From JAUIIK01 sp963709995 (GTDB taxonomy: Bacteria; Chloroflexota; Chloroflexia; Thermomicrobiales; CFX8): a DNA stretch of 64,000 nt. This document shows, piece by piece, positions 27,001 to 34,796 of this stretch. The stretch's first letter is position 1. Each line of letters starts with the position of its first letter. The stretch spans positions 434,001 to 498,000 of the forward strand of contig CAVPYN010000002.1 of NCBI GenBank assembly GCA_963709995.1, in the 5' to 3' direction. The position numbers were made by a program, and so were the translations under genes. A model generated the notes under the pieces. It saw nothing but the letters and a program-made list of their open reading frames with translations. It was not told the DNA's origin and made no database searches.

Positions 27001-27589
27001 GGCGTACTGGACGATGTGGGCGATCACAAGCCTGGCAGACCTTCATATCGCAAGAGGGGATCGCGAGTTTGCGCGTGAATTGCTAGAGAGCGAGATAGGG
27101 CCGGATTCGTCCCTCGAGTCTCTCGGCCAACGACGACTCCTGCACCGCCGCGCGAAGCTTGCCGTTGCCGAAGGCGATACGGCATCAGCTATTGCGACAG
27201 CCGACCGGCTCCAGCGGACTGTGCCAGAGAACTCCAGGGAAGTAACGATTCCTGAACTGTCACTCGTGAAAGGGCAAGCGCTAACGACGTCAGGCCAATA
27301 CCCAGCAGCCATCCGGGAGTTGACCGCGGCGTCAGAGAGCCCTGTCGCAACCAGAGATCGGTCGTTGAGACTGAAGATCGAACAGGCGCTCGCGGCGGCC
27401 CATCTTGGCGCAGGCGACGACAATTTGGCGATGAGCCACCTCAACCGGACGCAAGAACTGGCTGAGCAGATAAGCGCGCGTCTGCCCGACGGAGAGTGGC
27501 GTACAGCCTTCGAGTCTGGGGTTTCTGGGCTGCTCGATTTCCCGCACTCGTTTGCCAGTGAAAAGGATATCCGAGAGGTGATTGGGTAA
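24017..27589 (+). CDS. Class III nucleotide cyclase - AAA ATPase - TPR fusion protein
   Basis: A 1190-residue cytoplasmic signalling protein. Residues 35-218 are a class III cyclase domain with metal aspartates D45 (FCDVVGST) and D89 (RLMGDSILALFG) and the transition-state pair N166 and R170 (GDAINVAARLEE). The position that is usually a base-selecting lysine before the second Asp motif is R85. Residues of about 235-560 are an ATPase of the AfsR/MalT-type STAND group, with FTGRDREL at 236, Walker A GEAGVGKT at 266-273 and a SEGNPLFIEELI motif. The remainder is helical repeat (TPR), including GDFMSAEASFRESVEMFEDLG. Output could be cAMP or cGMP, or regulatory only. ATG 24017 has AAAGGAGG upstream. 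It is followed in the same frame by a second STAND protein. Confidence 0.9.
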   Translation: MSALSVTRMYHPSGQSPTIPGGLAGWTEPLEITSERRVVTILFCDVVGSTTMAELLDPEEWGDIMNDVYRLMLRPIERYEGTIIRLMGDSILALFGAPHAHEDDPQRAILASLEIVEGIASLQERIRRQHDLEFNVRIGINTGLVVVGAFGADHVSEYTAMGDAINVAARLEEMAKPGTILVGASTFHFAEPFFEFESLGDTGIRGKAKHELIYRVFGKKQPVGRLWDVSGRDLPFTGRDRELDAIRTAVDELRLQRRGRIVAISGEAGVGKTRLVEEALRYVKSRPAEDGGLSVAVLENRVNPHDGNRPYAAVQARFRKVFGIDENDSSEVVRKKFIESTRHFPSEFRERAARVIQRVMALDIDEFSGTNDPEFEPDEFKVELASVVLQIVQGWNPGGAFMLVGEDYHWIDMASMEIVSQLYELLGDAPVLFLFTFRPDPTSPLMNVLGKVRETYTEHLLEINLGPLPSTDAARLVSELTCDDSPEARAIQELILNRSEGNPLFIEELINALVEQEVLVRDVSGRHRWCVADGASDSRPSIPTNLQALLLERIDRLPAGPRRTLQQASVLGRTFSRRLLEEFVQQEASIGADIDMLIDLDMLRPDSGPSEDTLTFRHAMIAEAAYNTILLRHRRQFHLMAGEATERVYSDRQNEHSGDIGYHYYKAQDVRGIGWLVRAAEQAQSVYEPNAVIDYATKAVNLAREQNQEEPLKALLLRGHAMDMIGKFESARDDFQNGVAIARQQESRELEWEALIALGALWAESDYRLAGKLIREALDLARNMNDDTRIAHSLNRLGNWHVNIGEPQIARQYHSDARSIFERQKNDRGLAETIDLLGLSYYLSGDFMSAEASFRESVEMFEDLGDSRGLSSSLAMLAITGGGIDSETSVPADGDFAEWIAYGRRALETADSIGWNAGRAFALIAIGEVFATYGEPGEAIASLERALEIARSVGHRQWSLAAAQTLGSVAIQHFSFERASAYLDESLERARELGSAYWTMWAITSLADLHIARGDREFARELLESEIGPDSSLESLGQRRLLHRRAKLAVAEGDTASAIATADRLQRTVPENSREVTIPELSLVKGQALTTSGQYPAAIRELTAASESPVATRDRSLRLKIEQALAAAHLGAGDDNLAMSHLNRTQELAEQISARLPDGEWRTAFESGVSGLLDFPHSFASEKDIREVIG

Positions 27590-27670
27590 CTTGGCGTACA
27601 GATCACTATAATTGGGCCCGACCACATTCACCCGACGGACGGGCCACCGTCCCATCACTGTGCTTCGGCG

Positions 27671-27685
27671 AAGGAGGCCAACATT
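27671..27685 (+). promoter_or_regulatory. Ribosome-binding site and ATT start codon of the LuxR-ATPase gene
   Basis: AAGGAGG at 27671-27677 is followed by a 5-nt spacer and ATT at 27683. Between the TAA of the cyclase gene (27587-27589) and this ATT there is no in-frame ATG, GTG, TTG or CTG. The next in-frame ATG (27779) lies inside the Walker A motif, so it cannot be the start of a working protein. The predicted product begins (M)FVGRQEE, matching relatives. Confidence 0.7.
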
Positions 27686-30586
27686 TTCGTCGGACGCCAG
27701 GAGGAATCGAGAGCCCTCAAAAGTGCAGTCCTGTCCGCGCTAGCTGGACAGGGCAGCCTGGCGTTTGTCAGCGGTGAAATGGGCATCGGCAAGACGACAC
27801 TTGTACGCCAGATCGTTGAAGAAACCGGGCAACAAGGAATTCGTGTTGTTTCCGGCCTGTGCTATGACCTTGAAACGACGCGGCCCTACAGTGTCTGGAT
27901 CGATCTCGCGAGGATGTATCGACCTGTTGCTGAGGAACCGACCCTACCAACCGGTATTGAACGCATGGCCACCGGCGGCGTGCCCCCGCCGGTGGAACTC
28001 GCCGGGCAGTTCGAGGACTTCTTGCGAGACCTGGCGGGCACACGTGGCTTGTTGCTTGTGCTGGAAGATTTGCACTGGTCCGACCAGGCATCGCTAGAAG
28101 TGTTACGGGTGCTCAGCCGGCGTGTTCGAAATGACCCGATCGCGATCATCGCAACCTATCGAGACATCGACCTTACACCACAGGCGCCACTCTATCGCAT
28201 GTTGCCATCGCTAGTTCGAGAGCCGAAGGCGACGCGAGTGGTGCTGCATCGTTTCGATCGATCCGACATTGCGTCGCTGGTCAAGCGACACTACCCTCTC
28301 GCAAGCGGTGACAGCCGGCGTCTGGTCGATTTTCTCAACCGCTACGCTGAAGGAAATCCGTTCTTCGTTGAGGAGGTCTTGCATGCGCTCGAAGCCGATC
28401 GCATCCTGATCCGGCGCCAGCCACTCGACCAGATAGGGGATCCATTCTGGTCACTGGGGGATCTCGAGAAACTCCAGATGCCGCCACTCGTTCAGCAAGT
28501 CATCGACGGCAGGCTTGCAAGACTGGACAATTCCACCCGGGAAGCGCTGGAGATTGCCTCGGTCATCGGGCAGGAAGTGCCGCCTCCACTCTGGCAGGCA
28601 CTGACGGAGCGAGACGTCGACCATCTCGCGCCAATCGTTGAAGAAGCAATGGCGATAGGGATACTTGAGGAACTGTCGAACAGAAACAGCCTATCATTCA
28701 CCCACGCATTGATTCGGGAAGCGCTCTACAACAGCCTCTTTCTCCTCCGGCGCAGAGAGCTTCACCGAGTGATCGCCGAGTACCTGGCCGACGATCCGCT
28801 TCCCGATCCCGATACCGTTGCCCACCATTTCTATCTCGCTGGCGACCCGCGCGCGGCGGACTGGTTGATCGTCGCTGGACGGCGATCAATCGAGGCGGCT
28901 GCATACATGGCGGCGGCGGCGAGGTTTGAAGAAGCGTTGTCGATCCTCGACCGCAACGCAGCCCGCAGGGACGATCACACATGGTTGCTGTTTGAGACTG
29001 CGGAAGCCTACCGTTACGTCGACACGGCAAAATCGATCGGGCTTCTTGACCTCGCTCTCGATCGGGGTCGAGAAATCGGCGACAGGGCTATCCTTGCGAC
29101 AGGGACCTGGCTACGTGGTCGAATCCGAGCATTTGCTGGCGAGAATTCCGTCGAAGAGCTTGATCGTGGCGTGTCGCTATACGAGGGTCTTTCCGCGGGC
29201 GAAAGACAACGAATTCGCGCAAGCCATCTGAGTCACGTCGTCAGCTACGGCACGCTTTCACAAATGCTCGCACAATTTGGTCGCCACAAGGAAGCGATCG
29301 ACCGCGCCAACACATTCTTTCAGATGCTGGAAGATGGCGAAATCGAGCGCGACGCGAACGAAATCGGCGAGGCCCACATGGGACTTGCCCTCTCGTACGC
29401 GGCCATTGGGGACGTGGATCGGGCTCGCTCGGAGTTCGCCGCGTCGCGTCGGCGCCGCAATGAAGTCAACAACTCGCACGGCGTCGCTGGCGCATATGAC
29501 TGGGAGTACGTCGCGCTCGACAAGGCATATCTCGCCGACAATCCTGCCGCCTGTCGCGAGACGATCAGGCTTGCCGACGAATACTGGTCTCGATCGGACT
29601 TCACTCGCCTGATCGAGATCCAGTCACCGCCTCACATCACCGAGGGCCACATCCTTCTTGGTGAATGGGAGGAAGCGCGGCGCAGGGCGGAAGCTTGCCT
29701 GGAAATACCAATCCTCCGCTCAGGGAGTACATTGCTGATCACGGAGCTGGATTTGCTTCAAGGCAATTTCGAGCAGGCAGCCGCGAGGATCCGGTCGGCA
29801 TTGCCTGATGGCCACAACACGGAACCGAGTGTCTGGCTCGCACACAATACGATGGAGATGCTTCGGGTTGCGTTCGAACTGGAGCTGGTCCAGGGAAATC
29901 ACCAGGAAGCAAGAGCCTGGGCGAATGCCTACGGCAAGTGGGCAACCTGGACTGATCGACTACCGGCCCTTGCCAAACATCGGCTAAATGACATTGCGCT
30001 CGCATTTGCAGAAGGTGAACTCGACCTGGCGGGCCGGAAAGCAAGCGATCTAATCGACTTCGCGAAATCTCCGAGGCAGCCGCTTGCCCTGATGTCAGCA
30101 CATCGATGGTTTGGGCGCGTTTATCTAGGGAAGGGCAATCTCGACGATTCCCAGTCGCACCTTGACCTTGCGTTGAAGATAGCAAAAAGCTGTGACGCGC
30201 CTCTCGAAATCGCGAGATCGATGCTTGCCCTCGCCCTCCTTGCTCGGGCCCAGAATGATCTAGATGTGGCCACGGGACTCGCCGACACAGCCCGCGAAAT
30301 TGGAGAGCGGCTCAGCGCCCGTCCGTTCTTGCAGGAAGTCGAGGAGTTCAGCCGGCTACCCCAGCCAGCAAGATCTAGCACAGTCCCTGGCGGTCTGTCA
30401 CCGCGAGAGATCGACGTTTTGCGGTTGGTCGCCCGGGGAATGACCGACGCCGAGGTGGCGGAAGCGCTCTCGATCAGCCCGCGCACCGTTGGCAGACACC
30501 TCTCCTCGGTGTACTCCAAGCTTGAGGTAAGCTCCAGGACAGCTGCCACAGCGTTCGCTTTCGAGCACGGACTTGCAACCCCCTGA
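27683..30586 (+). CDS. LuxR-family transcriptional regulator with N-terminal STAND ATPase (LAL/MalT-like)
   Basis: A 967-residue regulator when started at ATT 27683. FVGRQEE opens the ATPase module, Walker A GEMGIGKT is at residues 31-38, LLLVLEDLHWSDQASLE is the Walker B segment, and YAEGNPFFVEEVLHALE is the family sensor region. A long helical-repeat region covers about 380-880. The C-terminus from about 903 is a LuxR helix-turn-helix: LSPREIDVLRLVARGMTD then EVAEALSISPRTVGRHL. Such proteins bind DNA after ligand-driven oligomerisation; the ligand and targets are unknown. It is in the same reading frame as the cyclase-ATPase upstream, with 93 nt between stop and start, and the two share the ATPase and repeat plan. 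Confidence 0.9.
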   Translation: MFVGRQEESRALKSAVLSALAGQGSLAFVSGEMGIGKTTLVRQIVEETGQQGIRVVSGLCYDLETTRPYSVWIDLARMYRPVAEEPTLPTGIERMATGGVPPPVELAGQFEDFLRDLAGTRGLLLVLEDLHWSDQASLEVLRVLSRRVRNDPIAIIATYRDIDLTPQAPLYRMLPSLVREPKATRVVLHRFDRSDIASLVKRHYPLASGDSRRLVDFLNRYAEGNPFFVEEVLHALEADRILIRRQPLDQIGDPFWSLGDLEKLQMPPLVQQVIDGRLARLDNSTREALEIASVIGQEVPPPLWQALTERDVDHLAPIVEEAMAIGILEELSNRNSLSFTHALIREALYNSLFLLRRRELHRVIAEYLADDPLPDPDTVAHHFYLAGDPRAADWLIVAGRRSIEAAAYMAAAARFEEALSILDRNAARRDDHTWLLFETAEAYRYVDTAKSIGLLDLALDRGREIGDRAILATGTWLRGRIRAFAGENSVEELDRGVSLYEGLSAGERQRIRASHLSHVVSYGTLSQMLAQFGRHKEAIDRANTFFQMLEDGEIERDANEIGEAHMGLALSYAAIGDVDRARSEFAASRRRRNEVNNSHGVAGAYDWEYVALDKAYLADNPAACRETIRLADEYWSRSDFTRLIEIQSPPHITEGHILLGEWEEARRRAEACLEIPILRSGSTLLITELDLLQGNFEQAAARIRSALPDGHNTEPSVWLAHNTMEMLRVAFELELVQGNHQEARAWANAYGKWATWTDRLPALAKHRLNDIALAFAEGELDLAGRKASDLIDFAKSPRQPLALMSAHRWFGRVYLGKGNLDDSQSHLDLALKIAKSCDAPLEIARSMLALALLARAQNDLDVATGLADTAREIGERLSARPFLQEVEEFSRLPQPARSSTVPGGLSPREIDVLRLVARGMTDAEVAEALSISPRTVGRHLSSVYSKLEVSSRTAATAFAFEHGLATP

Positions 30587-30759
30587 TTCGACAGCCCTTT
30601 CGACCAACGATACACATCTGACTTGAAAACAGCCCATAGTCTCACCACCTGCAATGTTGCACAGTTGTAACGTGCTTGGGCCTTCTGTGACTCGGGTGTA
30701 GCGCAATTCCGGCTATAGTCGGTCCACAGGATTCGCAGCTACACGATTGGATCTCGACG

Positions 30760-31044
30760 ATGCTCTGGTATTGCAGGTACTCCTGGCATCCCACAACGAC
30801 CCGCGAGCAGGTCGCCCAACGCGTCGTGCGCCAACACGATGCCGGCGCCAACATGCCGGAGAAGATCCAGGGATGGTTCGATCTCGCAGGCGGAGGCGCC
30901 GGTTTCTTGCTGATTGAGACGGACAACCCCCAGGATCTCACTGACATCCTCCAGCCCTATATGGATCTGATGGACGTGGATGTCCATTGCGTGATCGAAA
31001 ACGACTATAACGCCACGATTGGGAGATTGCGCGAAGTTACCTGA
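30760..31044 (+). CDS. DUF3303 family protein
   Basis: A 94-residue protein opening MLWYCRYSWHPTTTREQV, with GWFDLAGGGAGFLLIETDN and a final VDVHCVIENDY. These match the small ferredoxin-like alpha/beta fold of DUF3303, for which no function is known. No signal peptide or membrane segment. It stands alone after the LuxR-ATPase, 173 nt downstream. A TATAGT-like -10 near 30714 lies in front of it, without a clear -35. Confidence 0.8.
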   Translation: MLWYCRYSWHPTTTREQVAQRVVRQHDAGANMPEKIQGWFDLAGGGAGFLLIETDNPQDLTDILQPYMDLMDVDVHCVIENDYNATIGRLREVT

Positions 31045-31666
31045 GACGACGATCAACGCAGACGCTCGGCAAGAACCGGCCGGCCAACTTCTCGCAAGAC
31101 AGGGCCACGTAGGTGGTCGAAGGTCAGCCCGAATGCTCCAATAGTCGTTCCCTCGCTGGCTTGTCCGGCCGGCGGGGAGCGAACGACTATTGGAGCAGCC
31201 CGTGACTGGCCGTGCCGATAACCCTCTCCGACCCTATGACAGTTCGTGACTGAGGCGGACATCACCCACAACTCGACGGAAGGTGACTGGCGCAAGCGTC
31301 GAGCTTGAGGGCGCGCGAAGGCCTGCAACCTACGTTCCGGTTGTTCATGAGCCCCGCCTCGTCGAGAAAGACGGGCGTTCCTTTCCACGTTCCCCGGCAA
31401 TAACTCTTCACGGCCGCAAACGAGAGCGTGACGCTGCCCGGCCCTGAGCGATGTATCCGCTCTCGTTCGTTGTCCGCGCCGCGCGTCACAAAGCTATCGC
31501 CCGGCCTGGGAATGCAGAACTTTCCGCCCGGCCCACCAGGGGATGGTCGCGTCTTCCGGCGCCGTCTCGATCGGTGCGCCCGGTCCACCTCGTGCAGACA
31601 AGATGAACCGGGTATTCCCCCAGCGTATCCGGATCTGGTCTGGCGCCGGCCCTCACCGTCGCTGTT
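31045..31666. other. Gene-poor region with a long inverted repeat
   Basis: About 620 nt between DUF3303 and the CxxC protein. Several short frames overlap here on both strands, but none has a ribosome site plus a recognisable family. The main structure is the 17-bp inverted repeat at 31134-31197. Confidence 0.5.
31134..31197. repeat. Perfect 17-bp inverted repeat with a 30-nt loop
   Basis: TGCTCCAATAGTCGTTC at 31134-31150 is the exact reverse complement of GAACGACTATTGGAGCA at 31181-31197. Inside the loop a few more pairs are possible (CTC with GAG after one mismatch). There is no T-run, and the repeat is not at a gene end, so a plain intrinsic terminator is unlikely. A small mobile-element remnant or a structured RNA would fit. 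Confidence 0.75.
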
Positions 31667-31915
31667 TCACTCGGATGGTGTATCTCGTCGTTCATCTTCC
31701 TCGATAAGGAGGCTCTCCAAATCGATGTCACCGCGGCTGACGCGTTCCCAACAGGTCGCGCAAATCCGATTTACGTGATCGTGTTCGGCGAGTAGCGAAC
31801 TGCTTTCGACGTCACGCAATTGACTGGATGACACAACAATCCCACAGACGTCGCACTCTGCAGTATCGTCGCCAGCATGGGTCCTTCTCTGGCCTATGAG
31901 TTCTTCACCAGACAT
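31667..31915 (-). CDS. Small CxxC-CxxC putative zinc-binding protein
   Basis: An 82-residue acidic protein with two pairs of cysteines, ECDVCG and ICATCW, spaced as in a zinc ribbon. The family is not recognised. ATG 31915 is chosen because AAAGGA lies about 10 nt upstream. It follows PEP synthase on the same strand with a gap of about 95 nt and may be co-transcribed with it. A regulatory or RNA-binding role is conceivable for so small a ribbon, but nothing in the sequence shows it. Confidence 0.55.
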   Translation of the reverse strand: MSGEELIGQRRTHAGDDTAECDVCGIVVSSSQLRDVESSSLLAEHDHVNRICATCWERVSRGDIDLESLLIEEDERRDTPSE

Positions 31916-32010
31916 GCTCAACATATCCTTTCCATGGACTATTTCGATACTCGCAAGCACATAGCCGGTTTACTAAAGATCAGGGTCAGGGGCGATCCAA
32001 GACATTCAGG

Positions 32011-34398
32011 CTAGGCATTTCGCTCGGCGGACGCAACCACATGGATGCCACTGATGACGCTATCAGGGCTTAGGGAAATCGAGTCGATCCCGATGCCAAC
32101 AAGGAATTCAGCGAACTCCGGGTAATTCGAGGGGGCTTCCCCACAGATCCCCACTGGAGTACCGGATTCGTGCGCTTTCTCCACAAGCTCCACGATCATT
32201 CGTTTGACCGCGTCGTTTCGTTCATCGAACAGGTGGGCGAGGTCTGACGAATCCCGATCGATGCCCAGGACCAACTGCGTGAGATCGTTGCTGCCGATTG
32301 AAAAGCCGTCGAATCGTTCAGCGAATTCACGCGCCAGCACGATGTTCGAGGGAATCTCCGCCATCACATAGACCTGAAGACCATCTTCGCCACGCTCAAG
32401 ACCATGGTCACGCATGACTTCCAGAACCCGGTCGGCCTCTTCCAGCGTGCGGCAAAACGGAATCATGACGATGATGTTTTCCAGGCCGATATGCTCGCGC
32501 ACTCTTCGAATCGCGGCACATTCGAGCGCAAATCCCTCGCGGTACCGGTCGTCGTAATATCGCGATGCCCCGCGGAAACCAAGCATGGGGTTCGATTCTT
32601 CAGGCTCGAAGCCACGTCCGCCAATCAGATCGGCGTACTCGTTCGTCTTGAAATCGCTCATGCGTACGATGACCGGATGCGGATAGTGAGGCGCTGCAAT
32701 CTTCGCGATGCCTAGCGCCAGCCGCTCTACGAAGTACTCTCGCTTGTCAGGATACGCTCTCGTGAGCTGCGAAATCTGCTCGATCGCTTCCGCGCCGGTC
32801 ACCCGCTCCGGATGAATCAATGCCATGGGATGGATCTTGATGTGATTGTTGACGATGAACTCCATCCGGGCGAGCCCGATGCCTTTGCTCGGAAGCCTCC
32901 ACCAGCGCAAAGACGCCGCGGGACTTGCGATGTTGATCATGATCTTCGTCCGGGTCTCAGGAAGGTTGTCGAGGTGTTCTTCGGATTCCTCGTATTCAAG
33001 GATGCCGTCATAGATCGTGCCTTCGTCGCCGAGGCACGATATCGTCACTTGCTGGCCGCTATGAAGCTTCTCGGTTGCGTTTCCAGTTCCGACGATCGCC
33101 GGGATCCCCAGTTCTCGACTGACGATCGCCGCATGGCAGGTCCGTCCTCCGTGATCGGTGATGATTCCCGCCGCGCGTCGCAACGCTGGCACCCAATCTG
33201 GGTCGGTCATTTCGGTGACCAGAATCGACCCCGGTTCGAAGTGGGCGATGTCATCGCTGTGCCGGATAACCTGCACGGTGCCAGCCGACACGGCAGATCC
33301 AATCGCAAGTCCGCTCAGGAGCACGGCCCCTTTCGAAGTCAGGCTGTAGTTCTTTATCGAAGTCGCCTCACGACGAGACTCAACCGTTTCGGGACGGGCC
33401 TGGAGGATGAACAGATCTCCAGCCTCGCCATCCCGCGCCCATTCGATGTCCATCTCCCGTCCATAGTGAGCTTCGATGTCCCTTGCCCAACGCGCGAGCT
33501 GTACGATCTCCGCGTCTTCGAGCACGAATCTGGAACGTTCCTGTTCGGTTGTCGGCACGAGCTCTGTCGATAGTTCGTTGCCAACGTTCGAATAGACCAG
33601 TTTCTGTTCGTTCGCGCCTTGCTCTTTTTCGATGATCGGCATGTGCTTGGCACTAGCGAGCAGCGGCTCGAAGACCATGTACTCGTCCGGATCAACGATG
33701 CCCTTGACCACCGTTTCCCCGAGTCCCCAGGCGGCATTAATTAGAACGATGTCTGGAAACCCGGTCTCTGTATCGAGCGTGAACATGACTCCGGCGCCTG
33801 CCAGATCGGACCGCACCATCTTCTGGACGCCGACCGAAAGCGCGACCTGCATGTGGTCGAAACCGTGTGCCTCGCGGTAACTGATCGCCCGGTCGGTGAA
33901 GAGCGATGCCATACATTTCTTGCACGCTTCCAGAAGTTCACGCTCTCCTCTGACATTTAGATACGTCTCCTGCTGTCCCGCGAAGCTCGCCTGGGGGAGA
34001 TCTTCGGCTGTCGCGCTGCTGCGCACCGCTACATCAGCGTCAGAAATGCCCAGCGCTGAGGACAACGCACGATATCCGCCGGCTATCTCGCTAGCAATCG
34101 CCGGAGGGATCTCGGACGCCAGGATCAGATCGCGGATAGCCAACCCGGTTTCCGCTAACGGGCTGCGGGCATTGCGATACGCCTCAATCAACGCCCGAAT
34201 ATCATCACGTATGCTGGCGCCGTCGATAAACGCCCAGTAAGCCGCGGCGGTCGTGGCGAATCCATCTGGAACGCGAATACCTCGACCAGACAGCGCCCCT
34301 ATCATTTCCCCCAGGGATGCGTTCTTCCCACCAACAACGGCAACATCTCCGAGATCGAGATCTCTGAACGGGATAACATACTGGCTCTTCTTGATCAT
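32011..34398 (-). CDS. ppsA: Phosphoenolpyruvate synthase
   Basis: A 795-residue enzyme making PEP from pyruvate and ATP in gluconeogenesis. The ATP-grasp N-terminal domain shows VGGKNASLGEMI and VRSSATAEDLPQASFAGQQET. The swivelling domain carries the phosphohistidine H422 in GGRTCHAAIVSRELG. The C-terminal TIM barrel has GSNDLTQLVLGIDRDS and the active-site cysteine in GICGEAPSNYPEF. ATG 34398 is preferred, with GGAGA about 9 nt upstream; a further in-frame start at 34440 would add a stretch not seen in the family. It is divergent from the HerA-like ATPase and followed by the small CxxC gene. Confidence 0.95.
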   Translation of the reverse strand: MIKKSQYVIPFRDLDLGDVAVVGGKNASLGEMIGALSGRGIRVPDGFATTAAAYWAFIDGASIRDDIRALIEAYRNARSPLAETGLAIRDLILASEIPPAIASEIAGGYRALSSALGISDADVAVRSSATAEDLPQASFAGQQETYLNVRGERELLEACKKCMASLFTDRAISYREAHGFDHMQVALSVGVQKMVRSDLAGAGVMFTLDTETGFPDIVLINAAWGLGETVVKGIVDPDEYMVFEPLLASAKHMPIIEKEQGANEQKLVYSNVGNELSTELVPTTEQERSRFVLEDAEIVQLARWARDIEAHYGREMDIEWARDGEAGDLFILQARPETVESRREATSIKNYSLTSKGAVLLSGLAIGSAVSAGTVQVIRHSDDIAHFEPGSILVTEMTDPDWVPALRRAAGIITDHGGRTCHAAIVSRELGIPAIVGTGNATEKLHSGQQVTISCLGDEGTIYDGILEYEESEEHLDNLPETRTKIMINIASPAASLRWWRLPSKGIGLARMEFIVNNHIKIHPMALIHPERVTGAEAIEQISQLTRAYPDKREYFVERLALGIAKIAAPHYPHPVIVRMSDFKTNEYADLIGGRGFEPEESNPMLGFRGASRYYDDRYREGFALECAAIRRVREHIGLENIIVMIPFCRTLEEADRVLEVMRDHGLERGEDGLQVYVMAEIPSNIVLAREFAERFDGFSIGSNDLTQLVLGIDRDSSDLAHLFDERNDAVKRMIVELVEKAHESGTPVGICGEAPSNYPEFAEFLVGIGIDSISLSPDSVISGIHVVASAERNA

Positions 34399-34796
34399 GG
34401 GTTGGAATCTCCAGGCTCCGCTGGCGACAATAGATATCACTTAGTGTGGGCTGACCTGCGTACAAGCCGCGTGACACGTTTGTGACGATTGATTCAATTT
34501 CGTTACAGTCCTTGACGGTTCACGCACGACTTCTGTCCCACCATCCGTGCCCGCTATCACGGCACCCCGGGCCGTTCCCCTTGGATAGAAGCGATAGGTC
34601 TTGACGCCCGAATCGAGCCAGAGTCGACCGCTTCACGGTGGATGCAGCGGCGTCATAACGGCACAACGAGGAACTGGGGGCTCGACATTCACAGTTGGAG
34701 CCCGTCGCAAGAAATCAGACGGCAGTCGCGTATCTTGCCGTGTTAGTGTTTCTGGGGACTAGCCTGCCTGTGCGATTGATGACGCGAGGAGCGAGA
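34399..34796. other. Divergent intergenic region between ppsA and the HerA-like gene
   Basis: About 400 nt. TTGACG boxes occur near 34515 and 34599, but neither has a TATAAT-like box at 16-18 nt. The frame of the HerA-like gene stays open back to 34695 and would add a hydrophobic N-terminal stretch, but that start has no ribosome site. Confidence 0.4.

Noticed and set aside
31262..31588. Minus-strand frame with PVFLDEAGL, recalling IS630-type transposases
   Set aside because: Only a short stretch resembles the family; no flanking catalytic motifs or target duplication were found, and the frame lacks a ribosome site.
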